From Pirellula sp. (GTDB lineage: Bacteria; Planctomycetota; Planctomycetia; Pirellulales; Lacipirellulaceae), in assembly GCA_013822725.1 (NCBI GenBank), contig PNKX01000011.1:115914-179913 (forward strand): 64,000 nucleotides of DNA. Reading direction: 5' to 3'. Position 1 is the first letter of the stretch, and the number at the start of each line of letters is the position of its first letter. Shown here one piece after another: positions 53,798 through 62,467 of this stretch. The notes under the pieces are model-generated. The model ran no database searches and was not told the origin of the DNA. It saw nothing but the letters and a program-made list of their open reading frames with translations. A program made the translations under genes and the position numbers.

Positions 53798-54238
53798 CTA
53801 CAACGCCACAGCCATTCCCAGCAACGCGGCGACGATGCTCAACGCCAGGAGGGCAGAGCGAATCGAGAACTGGCGGCGGAAGCGAAGCGCGGCGACGCCG
53901 GCGAGGGCGAAGATGAGGGCGGGGTACCAGAGGGGAAAGAGCAACTCAGTGTCTGAGACTCCAAACCGGCCCCATTGTTCAAGTTTCAATTGCAGATTCG
54001 CGTCGTGATAAGCGTTGCGTGGTTCAGTGACGAACACACTGCTTAATTGACCGCCGCCGCTTCCTTGATATCTAAATACAGTCACGTACCCACATTCGCA
54101 GATTACACCCCTCCTATCGGGGGGAGTGGTCGTGCGAAAGATCACACGGCGAGATTCACTTCGTAGCCACAACGCCAAGCAGCCGACGCTCGCCGCGAAG
54201 CAAACGGACGCCAGCGCGTAGCGGATGAACTTGGCCAT
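53798..54238 (-). CDS. Two-helix planctomycete membrane protein, paralogue of 62468-62932
   Basis: 146 residues from ATG 54238. One N-terminal helix ('MAKFIRYALASVCFAASVGC'), a 65-residue exported or loop region, and two C-terminal hydrophobic segments ('FPLWYPALIFALAGVAALRF' and 'IRSALLALSIVAALLGMAVA') separated by a basic 'RRQFSIRSAL' motif. The end is the abundant planctomycete 'FSIRSALLALS' signature. It starts 13 bp after the stop of the broken secreted gene on the same strand, so the two formed an operon. It is clearly homologous to the protein at 62468. Function unknown. Confidence 0.75.
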   Translation of the reverse strand: MAKFIRYALASVCFAASVGCLALWLRSESRRVIFRTTTPPDRRGVICECGYVTVFRYQGSGGGQLSSVFVTEPRNAYHDANLQLKLEQWGRFGVSDTELLFPLWYPALIFALAGVAALRFRRQFSIRSALLALSIVAALLGMAVAL

Positions 54239-54251
54239 ATTGGGCGTTGTA

Positions 54252-54847
54252 CTAGTCGGCGGCGGGCGTCGGATCATTCGATGACGGCGAGGGCATCGTC
54301 AACGCTGGCGTTGGAACCGGCAGAGGATTTTGAACCGCTTGCGGATTCAACGCAGGCGCCACGACTTGCGGCGGTTGTCCGTTGGCGACATGCCAAGTGC
54401 GTCCAGTCATCGTGTCGACGATGTAGCAACCGTGGCCGCTAGGGGAGCCGTAGGCCGAGACTTGGAATCGCCCCAATAGACCGGCCCCGGGAACCGCACC
54501 GCGAGTCGGTTCGACCATAGGCTCGCCGAGTTCTTCCATGTCGAGGCTCGGCCCCTGCTGGGAATCGAAGCCCGGCGGGACGTAGGGCCTGGGCTCGACG
54601 TTACTGTTCGGGTCGTACGGCGGCGCGTCGGTCCCTGGAGTCGGCGCGGACGATTCGCGCGGCGGCAACAGCCCGCGACGCCTCAACACGCCGCCTCGCT
54701 CACGGCGAATCGATCGTTCCGCACCGGCGGCGGGTGCTGCAACCTCTTGCCCTACCGCCTCTCGACTCCAATCCACGCCAGACGTAGTCCACCAGACGTA
54801 GTCCAACCGACGACGACTCCAACGAGTAGCAGGCAGAGTGTTCGCAT
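54252..54847 (-). pseudogene. Secreted-protein gene broken by a 14-bp tandem duplication
   Basis: A strong start exists at 54847: 'GAGGAGG' 8 bp before ATG, then the signal peptide 'MRTLCLLLVGVVVGWTTSG'. That frame stops after 31 codons. The rest of the protein ('VDWSREAVGQEVAAPAAGAE' to the stop at 54252) is in another frame. The switch coincides with an exact 14-bp direct duplication at 54778-54805. Removing one copy restores a single 193-codon frame from 54847 to 54252. The mature part is Pro-rich, with 'GLLGRFQVSAYGSPSGHGCY' and 'IVDTMTGRTWHVANGQPP', so it may be a small ligand-display domain. A sequencing error is possible but would have to duplicate 14 bases exactly. Confidence 0.7.
54778..54805. 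repeat. 14-bp exact tandem duplication
   Basis: 'CCAGACGTAGTCCA' occurs twice in a row. Its length is not a multiple of three, and it explains the frameshift in the gene above. Confidence 0.9.
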
Positions 54848-55151
54848 GGGGGGAACCTCCTCATCGAGATCAGGGGCGAAAAAGGAGGGCGGAAGAGGGT
54901 CGAGCGGATGCGGTATTGCCCAGCTTCCCGCCATCGGAGTAGTCCGGCTAGGATTCGCTAGACCGGACGTAACCTATCGTAGCGATAAGAACTTAGGTGA
55001 TGCAACCGAATCGCGCGCTGCATATTCCGGTGCAGTTGAGCCCGATTCCCCCTCTCCACCCTCCGATCTCGCCCGCGTGATCGATCGCTGGCCCATGCTC
55101 ACGCCAGCGGTTCGTGCGCAGATCGTCTCTCTCGTAGGGGCTGAAGATTGA
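54846..55151 (+). CDS. Doubtful ORF whose C-terminus resembles mobile-element-associated planctomycete tails
   Basis: A 101-residue frame with ATG 54846, which overlaps the start codon of the gene on the other strand (CATG). The first 60 residues have no protein-like pattern. The last 28, 'DLARVIDRWPMLTPAVRAQI' plus 'VSLVGAED', resemble the 'D LA.VI..WP.LP..IR..ILALV' tail that I recall from open reading frames next to planctomycete tyrosine recombinases. It could be a decayed remnant of such an element. No ribosome-binding site is visible. Confidence 0.3.
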   Translation: MGGTSSSRSGAKKEGGRGSSGCGIAQLPAIGVVRLGFARPDVTYRSDKNLGDATESRAAYSGAVEPDSPSPPSDLARVIDRWPMLTPAVRAQIVSLVGAED

Positions 55152-55196
55152 GGCCCAAGCCTAGCCGTTAAAGGGTCCCCCTTTGGCCGCTCGCAG

Positions 55197-55213
55197 ATCT
55201 TTTGGTTCGCCCC
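55197..55213. repeat. Direct repeat, copy 1
   Basis: 'ATCTTTTGGTTCGCCCC' is repeated exactly at 55807-55823, with similarity continuing for about ten further bases. The two copies bracket the HNH-like core of the next gene. Confidence 0.6.
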
Positions 55214-55237
55214 GTCCCACCTCCAGGACCGATTCCC

Positions 55238-55894
55238 GTGGAACTAATCTCCGCCTCCCCAATCACCGATATCGACGAAACGCTCCCTCGCTGCAAACAC
55301 TGCGATCGCCCGTTCAAACCTCGCTTCGATCACGGCCGCCCGCAGCTTCACTGCTCGGATGCGTGCCGACTGGGCTATCGCAAGGCGAGCGGTTCCGAGT
55401 CGCTGGCCGCGTGGAAGTACCGCAACACCGAGTCAGGTCGCGAGCATCGCCGGCTGCAGAAGCGGCGTAAGCACGTCAAGGCGCCATCGGAACTGCGCGA
55501 CGCATCGTTCGATCGCCTGAAGATCTTCGCTCGTGACGCGTGGCGTTGCCAGCTGTGCGGACAGACGGTCCAAGACGCGGACTCCACGGCGATGGATTCG
55601 GCAACGATTCGGTTGCGAGTTCCCATCCAACACGGCGGGCGATACTCGTTCGACAACTGCGAGACGGCGTGCCGCCAGTGCAATGGCCGCGCGGCGGCGC
55701 TCGTAGCCAAGTCGCTCAACGATCCGAGCTTCACGCTCCCGAGGTCCCTTCGATTCGACGAGTATGGCGCAGCGCCATCGTTGGGACCCCTATCGAGCGT
55801 AGGCGAATCTTTTGGTTCGCCCCCTGCCACTTCTGAGGGTGAGAGAGCGAGTCTAGTCGCCACGTCGCCGCAGAGCCTCCAGGATGGCGTCTAG
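55238..55894 (+). CDS. HNH-like zinc-finger protein, probably degenerate nuclease
   Basis: 218 residues from a GTG at 55238 ('CAGGA' upstream); a TTG at 55202 is the alternative. An N-terminal zinc knuckle 'RCKHCDRPFKPRF' ... 'LHCSDACRLGYRKA' is followed by a basic helix ('RLQKRRKHVKAPSE'). Then comes an HNH-type core: 'FARDAWRCQLCGQTVQ' ... 'HGGRYSFDNCETACRQCNGR'. The two CxxC pairs and the Asn are present. The segment that normally reads 'DHi.P' before the Gly pair is 'LRVPIQHGG', so the catalytic His appears displaced or missing. The last 45 residues contain the second copy of a direct repeat and look added. It resembles genes of mobile or phage origin. Confidence 0.7.
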   Translation: MELISASPITDIDETLPRCKHCDRPFKPRFDHGRPQLHCSDACRLGYRKASGSESLAAWKYRNTESGREHRRLQKRRKHVKAPSELRDASFDRLKIFARDAWRCQLCGQTVQDADSTAMDSATIRLRVPIQHGGRYSFDNCETACRQCNGRAAALVAKSLNDPSFTLPRSLRFDEYGAAPSLGPLSSVGESFGSPPATSEGERASLVATSPQSLQDGV

Positions 55895-56035
55895 CGCGCG
55901 TTCATGACCTTCCGAGTGTGTTGAGTCGGACCACGCGCGAAACGCAACAGCGCGCGTGGCAGGGGCCATAGAAGCGATTTCCGCGCCTTACATCACCATA
56001 CATTTAGCCATTTGGACGGCAAGAAAGAAGCACTC

Positions 56036-57949
56036 CTACTCGTCGTTGCGTGCAGATGCTACTGAATCGAAGATCTGTACTAACGTCGAAACCGAAATGG
56101 GTTTCACAAGGTGATAGTCAAATCCCGCTTCAGCTGAGCGCCTGCGATCTTCTTCTTGTCCCCATCCGGTCGTTGCGATTAGGGTAAGGCCTCGCCCCCA
56201 CGGCTCCCTACGCAGCCGCCGAGCGGCCTGGTAGCCGTCGAGGTTTGGCATACCTAAATCCATCAGCACCACGTCTGGCGCGAACGTGGCGCCAACTTTT
56301 AGTGCTTCGAAGCCGTCAGTTGCACGACACACGTCGTTGCCCATCGATGAGATCAGGCGGCTGAGTGATTCAAGCGCATCGGCGTTATCATCGACGACTA
56401 GGATTCGCTTGCACTGTGAAGTTGGCAAAGGGGTGTCTTGAGGAGCGTGCACCGAAGCTTCACGTCTCGTTGACGGGAGGCATGGAAATCTTAAGACGAA
56501 CGTCGTTCCGAGGTTTATTCCCTCTGAGCGTACCTCGATCGTACCGTCGTGCATTTCCACAAGGCGCTTCACGAGCGTGAGCCCGATTCCTAGGCCTCCG
56601 CCGTCGATATTGTTGCGATCGTGGATCTGGACGAATAACTCGAACACCTGTTCCAGTTTATCGGCGGGGATGCCCACTCCTGAATCGGTAACCGTCGCGA
56701 CAACATCGTCGCCCGAACGCTCTGCTGACACGACTATGCGGCCGTTAGCGGGCGTGAATTTCGCGGCATTATTGAGCAGATTGCTGAACACCTGGGTCAA
56801 GCGAGCGGCGTCGACATTGAGGAACAGCGGCTCATCTGGCAGCTGAATCATAAGTTGGTGCTGAGCTGCATCGAACAGTGATTGCGTCGCCTCAACGGCA
56901 GTGCGTACTACAGTAGCCAGGTCGACGTCTGCCTTCCGCAACTCAAGCTTGCCTCTGGTGATCCGAGAAACGTCGAGCAGATCGTCGATCAAACGCACCA
57001 TATGCTGCGTCTGTCGTTGCATGATTAGCCGAATCTCCTCAGATTCTTGCATATTGCCGGCAGAGAGCTTGAGCAACTCGAGGCCAGCGGTAATCGGGGC
57101 CAAGGGATTGCGAAGCTCATGCGCCAACGTCGCTAGAAACTCATCCTTGCGGCGGTCGGCTTCCTTCAAATCTAGCTCGGCGCGACGGCGCTGAGACTCG
57201 TCCCTGAAGATCAAAACGACGCCTGAGACTTCCCCTTCGGCGTTCGCGACCGGCGCAGCGCTGTAGGAGACTGGAATCGTTTGATTGGTCTTCGAAGCGA
57301 GGATGAGCGGAGCCGTTTCATGAACGACGCTGTCAGTGTGCAGGGCGCGATCAATTGGGTTCTCGACTTCTTCCTTTCCGCCCTCTCGGCGGATGGAGAA
57401 GACGACACCCCAGAGTTTTCCTTTCGCTTCGGCAAGACTCCATCCAGTTGCTGCTTCTGCAGCACGGTTCATCAATTCCAACTGACCGTCGATATTCGTC
57501 ACGATCACCCCGTCGGCGATGCAAGCAAGCGTAGCGCGCAATTGCTCGCGTTGTGCTATCGACTCCGACTGCTGAGCGCGTTCGCGAGCCGTTGCAGCAG
57601 CATGCTTCTGGCTGAGCACTCCGACAATGATGCCCACTAGATAATAGCCGCCGGTCGAAATGAACCACGCTAGGTTATACTGCCACAGCCCAGGTGGAAC
57701 GCTAAACCAGTAGCCGTGGGCGACATGGAGCACAGCTAGAGATAGGAGAGCGGGTCCGACCCCGCCCATCCAAGCCGAGATGATAATTGCCGCAAGAAAG
57801 ATAATCGCGCTCTGCTGACCCATCATTGGATTCAGCAATGAACGGAGACAAACTGCAGCAATCACCAAAACGAGGGTTTGGATATATCGACGCCACAATC
57901 TTGGCGTCGCCTCTCCGCTCGAAGATAAAAATCTAGCGCGGTACGACAT
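56036..57949 (-). CDS. Hybrid sensor histidine kinase (DUF4118-PAS-HisKA-HATPase-REC)
   Basis: About 637 residues from ATG 57949; ATG 58021 or 58036 in the same frame are equally possible because none has a clear ribosome-binding site. Four membrane helices ('LVLVIAAVCLRSLLNPMMG', 'AIIFLAAIIISAWMGGVG') form a KdpD-like DUF4118 sensor. A PAS domain follows ('LACIADGVIVTNIDGQLELM'). The kinase core has 'FLATLAHELRNPLAPI' (phospho-His), 'QVFSNLLNNAAKFTPANG' (N box), 'VTDSGVGIPADKLEQVFELF' (G1) and 'GGGLGIGLTLVKRLVEMHDG'. The C-terminal receiver has 'ILVVDDNADALESL' and 'DVVLMDLGMPNLDGYQA' with the phospho-Asp. No output regulator is adjacent. Confidence 0.92.
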   Translation of the reverse strand: MSYRARFLSSSGEATPRLWRRYIQTLVLVIAAVCLRSLLNPMMGQQSAIIFLAAIIISAWMGGVGPALLSLAVLHVAHGYWFSVPPGLWQYNLAWFISTGGYYLVGIIVGVLSQKHAAATARERAQQSESIAQREQLRATLACIADGVIVTNIDGQLELMNRAAEAATGWSLAEAKGKLWGVVFSIRREGGKEEVENPIDRALHTDSVVHETAPLILASKTNQTIPVSYSAAPVANAEGEVSGVVLIFRDESQRRRAELDLKEADRRKDEFLATLAHELRNPLAPITAGLELLKLSAGNMQESEEIRLIMQRQTQHMVRLIDDLLDVSRITRGKLELRKADVDLATVVRTAVEATQSLFDAAQHQLMIQLPDEPLFLNVDAARLTQVFSNLLNNAAKFTPANGRIVVSAERSGDDVVATVTDSGVGIPADKLEQVFELFVQIHDRNNIDGGGLGIGLTLVKRLVEMHDGTIEVRSEGINLGTTFVLRFPCLPSTRREASVHAPQDTPLPTSQCKRILVVDDNADALESLSRLISSMGNDVCRATDGFEALKVGATFAPDVVLMDLGMPNLDGYQAARRLRREPWGRGLTLIATTGWGQEEDRRRSAEAGFDYHLVKPISVSTLVQIFDSVASARNDE

Positions 57950-58270
57950 CGGCTGGCGGCTCGCGTTGAAAGTGCTTTCGGATAAAGTCCGCGACTGTGG
58001 TTCGATCCATCCCTCGCTCATTCGCAGTATAGGCATGCGCGGGTCGGCTTGCGACTTGCCGGAGAGTGGCAGGCCGAAATGGAAATTGCCGGCATCGCTC
58101 CGGCATGATCGTTTCGGTCGAAGCCTACAAGTAGCGGCGAAACGTTCGAGCAGTTTCCACCATGCGTCAATAATTTGTGTAACAACTCTAAAAGAGATTT
58201 CGCTCCCCACGCTGTGACGCGACGGCGCCGTCGCGCAGGGCAACTATTTTGAGGGGAGCGAGGTCAGAAA
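57950..58270. other. 321-bp divergent promoter region
   Basis: It lies between the kinase and the secreted repeat protein. An 18-bp perfect palindrome 'CGCGACGGCGCCGTCGCG' at 58218-58235 sits 35 bp before the downstream start. An AT-rich stretch at about 58165-58200 could hold a promoter. No gene is seen. Confidence 0.5.
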
Positions 58271-59896
58271 ATGTCAGCTAAGGGAATCACCAATCGAGCA
58301 GCGTTGGCCATGATTGCAATCGTGGCCATTGTCACTCCAGCACACGCGGGTCCATTCAGCGACATGGTCGGAGGAGGCCTCAACGCCGCCCGTTCGGTCG
58401 GAGGAAGCGTCGTCAATCGCGCTTCGCAGGGAGTGGGCGCCGCCCGGAGCGCCGCCCGGAGCGTCGCCCGTCGCGGTACGGACGTGGCGCGGGTTACCGC
58501 GAGTCGCAGCGTGGGCGTCGCTCGGAGCGCGGCCAGCCAGGGCGCGGTGGTGGCCCGGAGTGCTGCCAGTCGTGGAGTCGGCGCAGCTCAGAACGTCACC
58601 GCACGCGGCGTCGGCGTGGCGCAAAACGTCGGCGCGCGTGGAGTGATCGCAGCGGGGTCAGCCGTCAATCGTGCGCGGCTTGCGCAGAACACCGTTCAAA
58701 ATCGGCTGAACGTCGGCGGCGCCTTGCAGAACGCGGCCGGCGCAGGAGGCAACGGGGCCGTGGCAGCGGGGGTGGCCCGCTTTGCCGGAGCGACGCAGAT
58801 TGCTGCGGGGGCTCCCCAGGGAATCGTCGCGGGCAATGGCGTGCGTGTTGAACAGTTAAAGGCTGGTGTGGCGAATCGCACACAGGGCGCCTTGAACGCC
58901 GTCGCCGCCATCCCGCCGAGAGTCGTCGGAGAAGTCGGACGCGTAGCGCAGGCGACAGGGTTGCCGACGCTGCCGCCACGGTTGAAGCAAGCCGTCGACA
59001 ATGCAGCCGCACTCCCGCAGCTCGCGGCGAACATCCCCGTCGGTGCAATCGTGAAATTGAAAGTCCGCGAGGTAGGCGCCGCAGCAGGCCAGGGTCAAGT
59101 GATCAACAACGTTGCGACGGCGGGACAGCAGGCGCTAACGGGGAACGGCCTGGCGGGAGACGCGCTCAACGTGGCTCAAGAAATTCAGCAAACGGCGACC
59201 AATCCGGCTAACGGGGTCGCCACCGACGGTGGAGTGATCGACGCAGCGCTCGCTGCTAATGATCTTGCCGTCGGCATCGTGGAAACGGTCGAAGCCGCTC
59301 AGCATGACCTGTCGGCAGTGGCAGCCCTCCCGATTCCAACCGGCGTGCGATCGATTATCGCGAACCGGCCGGTGAATGGCGGTGGAACAGCTGCGTCGGC
59401 TCCGTCAATTGACTACGCTGCGGCGGACTATGCCTCCGAGGAGTATTTTGGGGCGGACGCCGCACCTAGCGAAGACACTCCGGCGGAGACATTCGTAGCG
59501 GAGCTTTCCAATGCTGACCTAGTACTTGAAGATATGCAGCTCTCGGCTCACGCGACGGCGATTGCCGGGCCGGCGTATCGCGTACAGTTCCGCAATCAGG
59601 GTTCATCCGCGGCGAGTGATTTTTACGTCGTGCTGCTCGCCGGCGTTGGCGCCAATCCCGCCGAGGACGCTCCGCGGGCCGTGTTCCACGTGGCGAACGT
59701 AGCTCCAGGCGAGGCCATGGAAGCCATCCTGCGACTTCCGGCGGCGGCCATGCAGGTGGTCGATGCCAACGGCGATCGAACCGAAATGACCCACGCGTTC
59801 GTGTCGCTCGACTTCACCGACGCGATTGCGGAGGTTGACGAAACGAACAATCTGGCGATTATCGAAGTTACTGCGCTGACCACGGCAATGCAGTAA
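58271..59896 (+). CDS. Secreted alanine-rich repeat protein with C-terminal CARDB-like domain
   Basis: 541 residues with a signal peptide ending '...IVAIVTPAHAG'. Residues 35-125 are Ala/Arg/Val-rich tandem units of about 9-11 residues ('GAARSAARSVARRG', 'GVARSAASQGAV', 'GVGAAQNVTARG', 'GVAQNVGARG'). The middle 250 residues are Ala/Gly/Asn-rich. The last 135 residues form a CARDB-like immunoglobulin domain: 'ADLVLEDMQLSAHATAIAGP', 'YRVQFRNQGSSAASDFYVVL', 'VANVAPGEAMEAILRLP' and 'IAEVDETNNLAIIEV'. CARDB domains mediate adhesion or assembly outside the cell. A hairpin terminator follows at 59929. Confidence 0.8.
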   Translation: MSAKGITNRAALAMIAIVAIVTPAHAGPFSDMVGGGLNAARSVGGSVVNRASQGVGAARSAARSVARRGTDVARVTASRSVGVARSAASQGAVVARSAASRGVGAAQNVTARGVGVAQNVGARGVIAAGSAVNRARLAQNTVQNRLNVGGALQNAAGAGGNGAVAAGVARFAGATQIAAGAPQGIVAGNGVRVEQLKAGVANRTQGALNAVAAIPPRVVGEVGRVAQATGLPTLPPRLKQAVDNAAALPQLAANIPVGAIVKLKVREVGAAAGQGQVINNVATAGQQALTGNGLAGDALNVAQEIQQTATNPANGVATDGGVIDAALAANDLAVGIVETVEAAQHDLSAVAALPIPTGVRSIIANRPVNGGGTAASAPSIDYAAADYASEEYFGADAAPSEDTPAETFVAELSNADLVLEDMQLSAHATAIAGPAYRVQFRNQGSSAASDFYVVLLAGVGANPAEDAPRAVFHVANVAPGEAMEAILRLPAAAMQVVDANGDRTEMTHAFVSLDFTDAIAEVDETNNLAIIEVTALTTAMQ

Positions 59897-59928
59897 CTGG
59901 GTGTGATCGCTATTTCCAACAACCGAAG

Positions 59929-59968
59929 GCGTCCGCCGGCATTGGTCTGCGGACGCTTATCTATTTTA
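59929..59968 (+). terminator. Rho-independent terminator
   Basis: Stem 'GCGTCCGC' / 'GCGGACGC' with a 12-base loop, followed by TTATCTATTTT. Confidence 0.75.
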
Positions 59969-60102
59969 ACCAGAGCACGACTCAGCGCGGGCGGTCAGCG
60001 AGCGTGTGACAGTGTCGGAAGTTGGCGAACCTCCGGACTCTGAAGTTGAATCGTCGCGGCTTTCGAATCGGAGTGAACATCTTTGACAACTTACCTTGTA
60101 GC

Positions 60103-60135
60103 CTCGCCGGCGTGACAAGTAATCCCCGGCGAGGC
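60103..60135. terminator. Hairpin downstream of the 57-residue protein gene
   Basis: 'CCTCGCCGG' and 'CCGGCGAGG' enclose 15 bases. It lies 14 bp beyond the stop codon at 60149 and probably ends that transcript. There is no clear T-run. Confidence 0.5.
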
Positions 60136-60148
60136 GTTAGGGTCGTGA

Positions 60149-60322
60149 CTATCCTCGGTTGGGCGTTTTCTGCGGCGTCTTCTGCTGACTAACCTCTTCG
60201 CGACTCTGGCTGTTCTCCCTGGTCTTTTGGAGACCATCCTTGGTCGACTTGCCGGCTGCTTTTTGCTCTGACGGCGTTGCTGGTTTGTTCGTTTCCGGGT
60301 TGCTGGTGCGTTCTTTGGGCAT
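60149..60322 (-). CDS. 57-residue hydrophilic protein of unknown function
   Basis: ATG 60322 is preceded by a near-perfect Shine-Dalgarno 'GAAGGAGGCAGTC', which argues strongly for translation. The protein, 'MPKERTSNPETNKPATPSEQ' onward, is Lys/Gln/Thr/Pro/Ser-rich, with no hydrophobic core, cysteine or signal peptide. It is likely disordered, possibly a small stress or nucleic-acid-associated protein. It ends 'QQKTPQKTPNRG'. I do not recognise a family. Confidence 0.6.
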   Translation of the reverse strand: MPKERTSNPETNKPATPSEQKAAGKSTKDGLQKTRENSQSREEVSQQKTPQKTPNRG

Positions 60323-60762
60323 GACTGCCTCCTTCAAGAGTTGCCGGGCGAAATGGACCTCCGTTAGCCATCGCAACTGCCACGCCCGCGAACCGCTCGT
60401 CGACGATCCCCAGTATCCAGAATCTGCTGTTGGCTCAATGGGCTGCGGAGATCCACGACGATTCCTAATCGGCGATTCGCAAAGCGAAACTGCGCCGCGA
60501 CGGCCATCAACTCTCCCTTAATGGCTGCAGCGAATACAGGTTGGCGGCTGAACTGGCACCTGCACCCCTGTCGCAAGTTCATGCATGCCTGATGGGGGAA
60601 GGGAGTGCAGCTCAATAACTTGAGCAACCACCGCATGTTAGTGCGACCGACGCCGTGTCGGTTCAATCGACGGCACGCCTCGTGCTTAGTTTCCCAACCT
60701 TTGCAGACCTTCAGAGTGGGAGGCGAAACAACGGACACCTATATTCCCTGGAGACGAGAGCG
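60323..60762. other. 440-bp gap with no recognisable gene
   Basis: Between the 57-residue protein (minus) and the PDZ protein (plus). Open frames on either strand lack protein-like sequence. No palindrome of the recurring families was found. Confidence 0.5.
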
Positions 60763-61911
60763 ATGAAGAAATCATTCTTTTGGGCGGTAACAGCCCTAGC
60801 ACTGTTGCCCGGTGTCGTCGAGCGTGCGGCAGCGCAGGCTACTGCGGAGACCGACGCGAGTGCAGAGACATCTGTGCTGAGTGACGGAACCTCAGCGAGT
60901 GAGGCCGCGACGGGCGCTGCTGATGCAGCAACGGATTCGGTCAGCGAAACAGCGACTGGTCAGAACGACTCCCAGACAGCGCCGGCGACTCCTGCGCCGG
61001 CCGATGCAACGTCGCCAGATTCGCAGCCACTGCCCGAAGCGTCAGTTAATCCGGATCTCAATGCTGCAGCCCCGCCATCGATGGATGCAGATGCAGCAGC
61101 GAACGCGAAAGCAGGTAGAACCGCGGCGGGCGGAGCGGGATTGGATGCTCGCACGAATCCAGCGAACATCAGCGCAGGATTGCAGTTCGGACAGGCGACA
61201 GAGCGTGGCCTAACGCTGAATCGCGTGGCGAACGATAGCTTCTTCTACAATAGCGGACTTCGCCAGGGCGATGTATTGATCTCCTACGGCGGTCGGCCTG
61301 TCCGTAGCCAGGCTGATTTTAGTCGCTGGGCAATTTATCAACCCGGCCAGCGAATCCCTATCGTCGTAATGCGTGACGGCCGCGAAGAAACAATCTTCGT
61401 CACCTACGACGACAATCAACGGAATCCCATGCAGCGTCAAGCAGGGTACGCCCCGCAATCGGGAGGCGCCTATCTCGGCGTGACGTTCGATCCACAGTCT
61501 AACCGGGGTGCGCTGGTGCGCTCGGTAGCACCGGGTAGCCCCGCAGAGAATGCAGGAATCCGGCCTGGCAATGTGATCGTTGCGGTTAACGATCGCCGTG
61601 TTAGCAACTATCGTGACGTCATTGACAGTGTGGCGACAATCTCACCGGGACAGGAACTGGACTTGGTAGTTGTTCATCATCTGGCGGTAACTGCTCGACC
61701 TGCGCAGGCGAATTACGCTCCCCGGTCTGCAGTCGGCGTTGAATCGACAGTGATTGACCAATCGCCGCCGGTGGGTGAAGCCACCGACGTGGTTCCGGCA
61801 ACGAGGGTCGTGCCGGGGGCCGTGACTAGGCCGGGCGACGCGGATGGTGACGGGCGCGTTCTAGACGGCGATGGACGGATTGGTCCGTTGGAAAGAGCCG
61901 GTCGCCGGTAG
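60763..61911 (+). CDS. Secreted protein with two PDZ domains
   Basis: 382 residues from ATG 60763, with 'TGGAGACGAG' upstream. A signal peptide ('MKKSFFWAVTALALLPGVVE') is followed by about 110 residues of low-complexity Ala/Thr/Asp/Pro linker. PDZ 1 spans about 135-225 ('LQFGQATERGLTLNRVAND', 'YNSGLRQGDVLISYGGRPV'). PDZ 2 spans about 235-320 ('AYLGVTFDPQSNRGALVRSV', 'NAGIRPGNVIVAVNDRRVS'). No protease domain is present, so it is a binding protein rather than a DegP-type enzyme. The end, 'DADGDGRVLDGDGRIGPLER', is a single EF-hand-like calcium loop pair. A strong terminator follows. Confidence 0.85.
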   Translation: MKKSFFWAVTALALLPGVVERAAAQATAETDASAETSVLSDGTSASEAATGAADAATDSVSETATGQNDSQTAPATPAPADATSPDSQPLPEASVNPDLNAAAPPSMDADAAANAKAGRTAAGGAGLDARTNPANISAGLQFGQATERGLTLNRVANDSFFYNSGLRQGDVLISYGGRPVRSQADFSRWAIYQPGQRIPIVVMRDGREETIFVTYDDNQRNPMQRQAGYAPQSGGAYLGVTFDPQSNRGALVRSVAPGSPAENAGIRPGNVIVAVNDRRVSNYRDVIDSVATISPGQELDLVVVHHLAVTARPAQANYAPRSAVGVESTVIDQSPPVGEATDVVPATRVVPGAVTRPGDADGDGRVLDGDGRIGPLERAGRR

Positions 61912-61937
61912 ATGGCCCCGAGTTCGCTTCCGTAGTG

Positions 61938-61981
61938 AGCGGCTCCGAGCGTTCAATAGCGTTCGGGGCCGTTCTTTTTTC
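61938..61981 (+). terminator. Rho-independent terminator
   Basis: Stem 'AGCGGCTCCGAGCGTT' / 'AGCGTTCGGGGCCGTT' with two G-T pairs and loop CAAT, followed by CTTTTTT. Confidence 0.85.
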
Positions 61982-62072
61982 GGGATAGCTGGCCAAAGGC
62001 GTCAATCCCGGTATGCGACGTGCACGGAACTTCTTTCGCCGCACCTAACTCTCCTTTGAAGGAGGATGAACG

Positions 62073-62405
62073 ATGAGATCGCTACTTTATCCACTGATTC
62101 TGAGCATGATTGCCGGCACAGTTGCAACGACGGCTCAAGCTCAATTTGTCCAAGTTGTGTCACCCACCTCTTATGCGGCTCCAAACAACTACGTGGTGCC
62201 AACACCTGTTTACGCGGCACCTACGACAGCTTACTACGGGGGTACAACCTACTCATATGCAACGCGGCCGTATATCACGAACTACGCTTACGTGCCTCCA
62301 ACTACATTCACGCCGTCCTACCCATATCAGACCTGGTCCGCGGCTCGGCCAATCTATCATGGAGCCATGCGCCCTGTGGCCCCGCTGCGAGTTTACGCTT
62401 GGTAA
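62073..62405 (+). CDS. Small secreted Tyr/Pro/Thr-rich protein
   Basis: 110 residues. 'GAAGGAGGATGAACG' gives an optimal ribosome-binding site for ATG 62073. A signal peptide ('MRSLLYPLILSMIAGTVATT') is followed by a mature chain dominated by Tyr, Pro, Thr and Ala ('APTTAYYGGTTYSYATRPYI', 'YVPPTTFTPSYPYQTW'). It has no Cys and no recognisable domain. Such chains often form cross-linked or flexible surface material. The two-helix membrane protein gene follows 62 bp downstream, mirroring the arrangement at 54847-53798. Confidence 0.75.
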   Translation: MRSLLYPLILSMIAGTVATTAQAQFVQVVSPTSYAAPNNYVVPTPVYAAPTTAYYGGTTYSYATRPYITNYAYVPPTTFTPSYPYQTWSAARPIYHGAMRPVAPLRVYAW

Positions 62406-62467
62406 GAGATGGCACGGCTCCGCTGGCAGGTTGGAATACCGATACTTTGGCGGCTACACTGGCCGCC

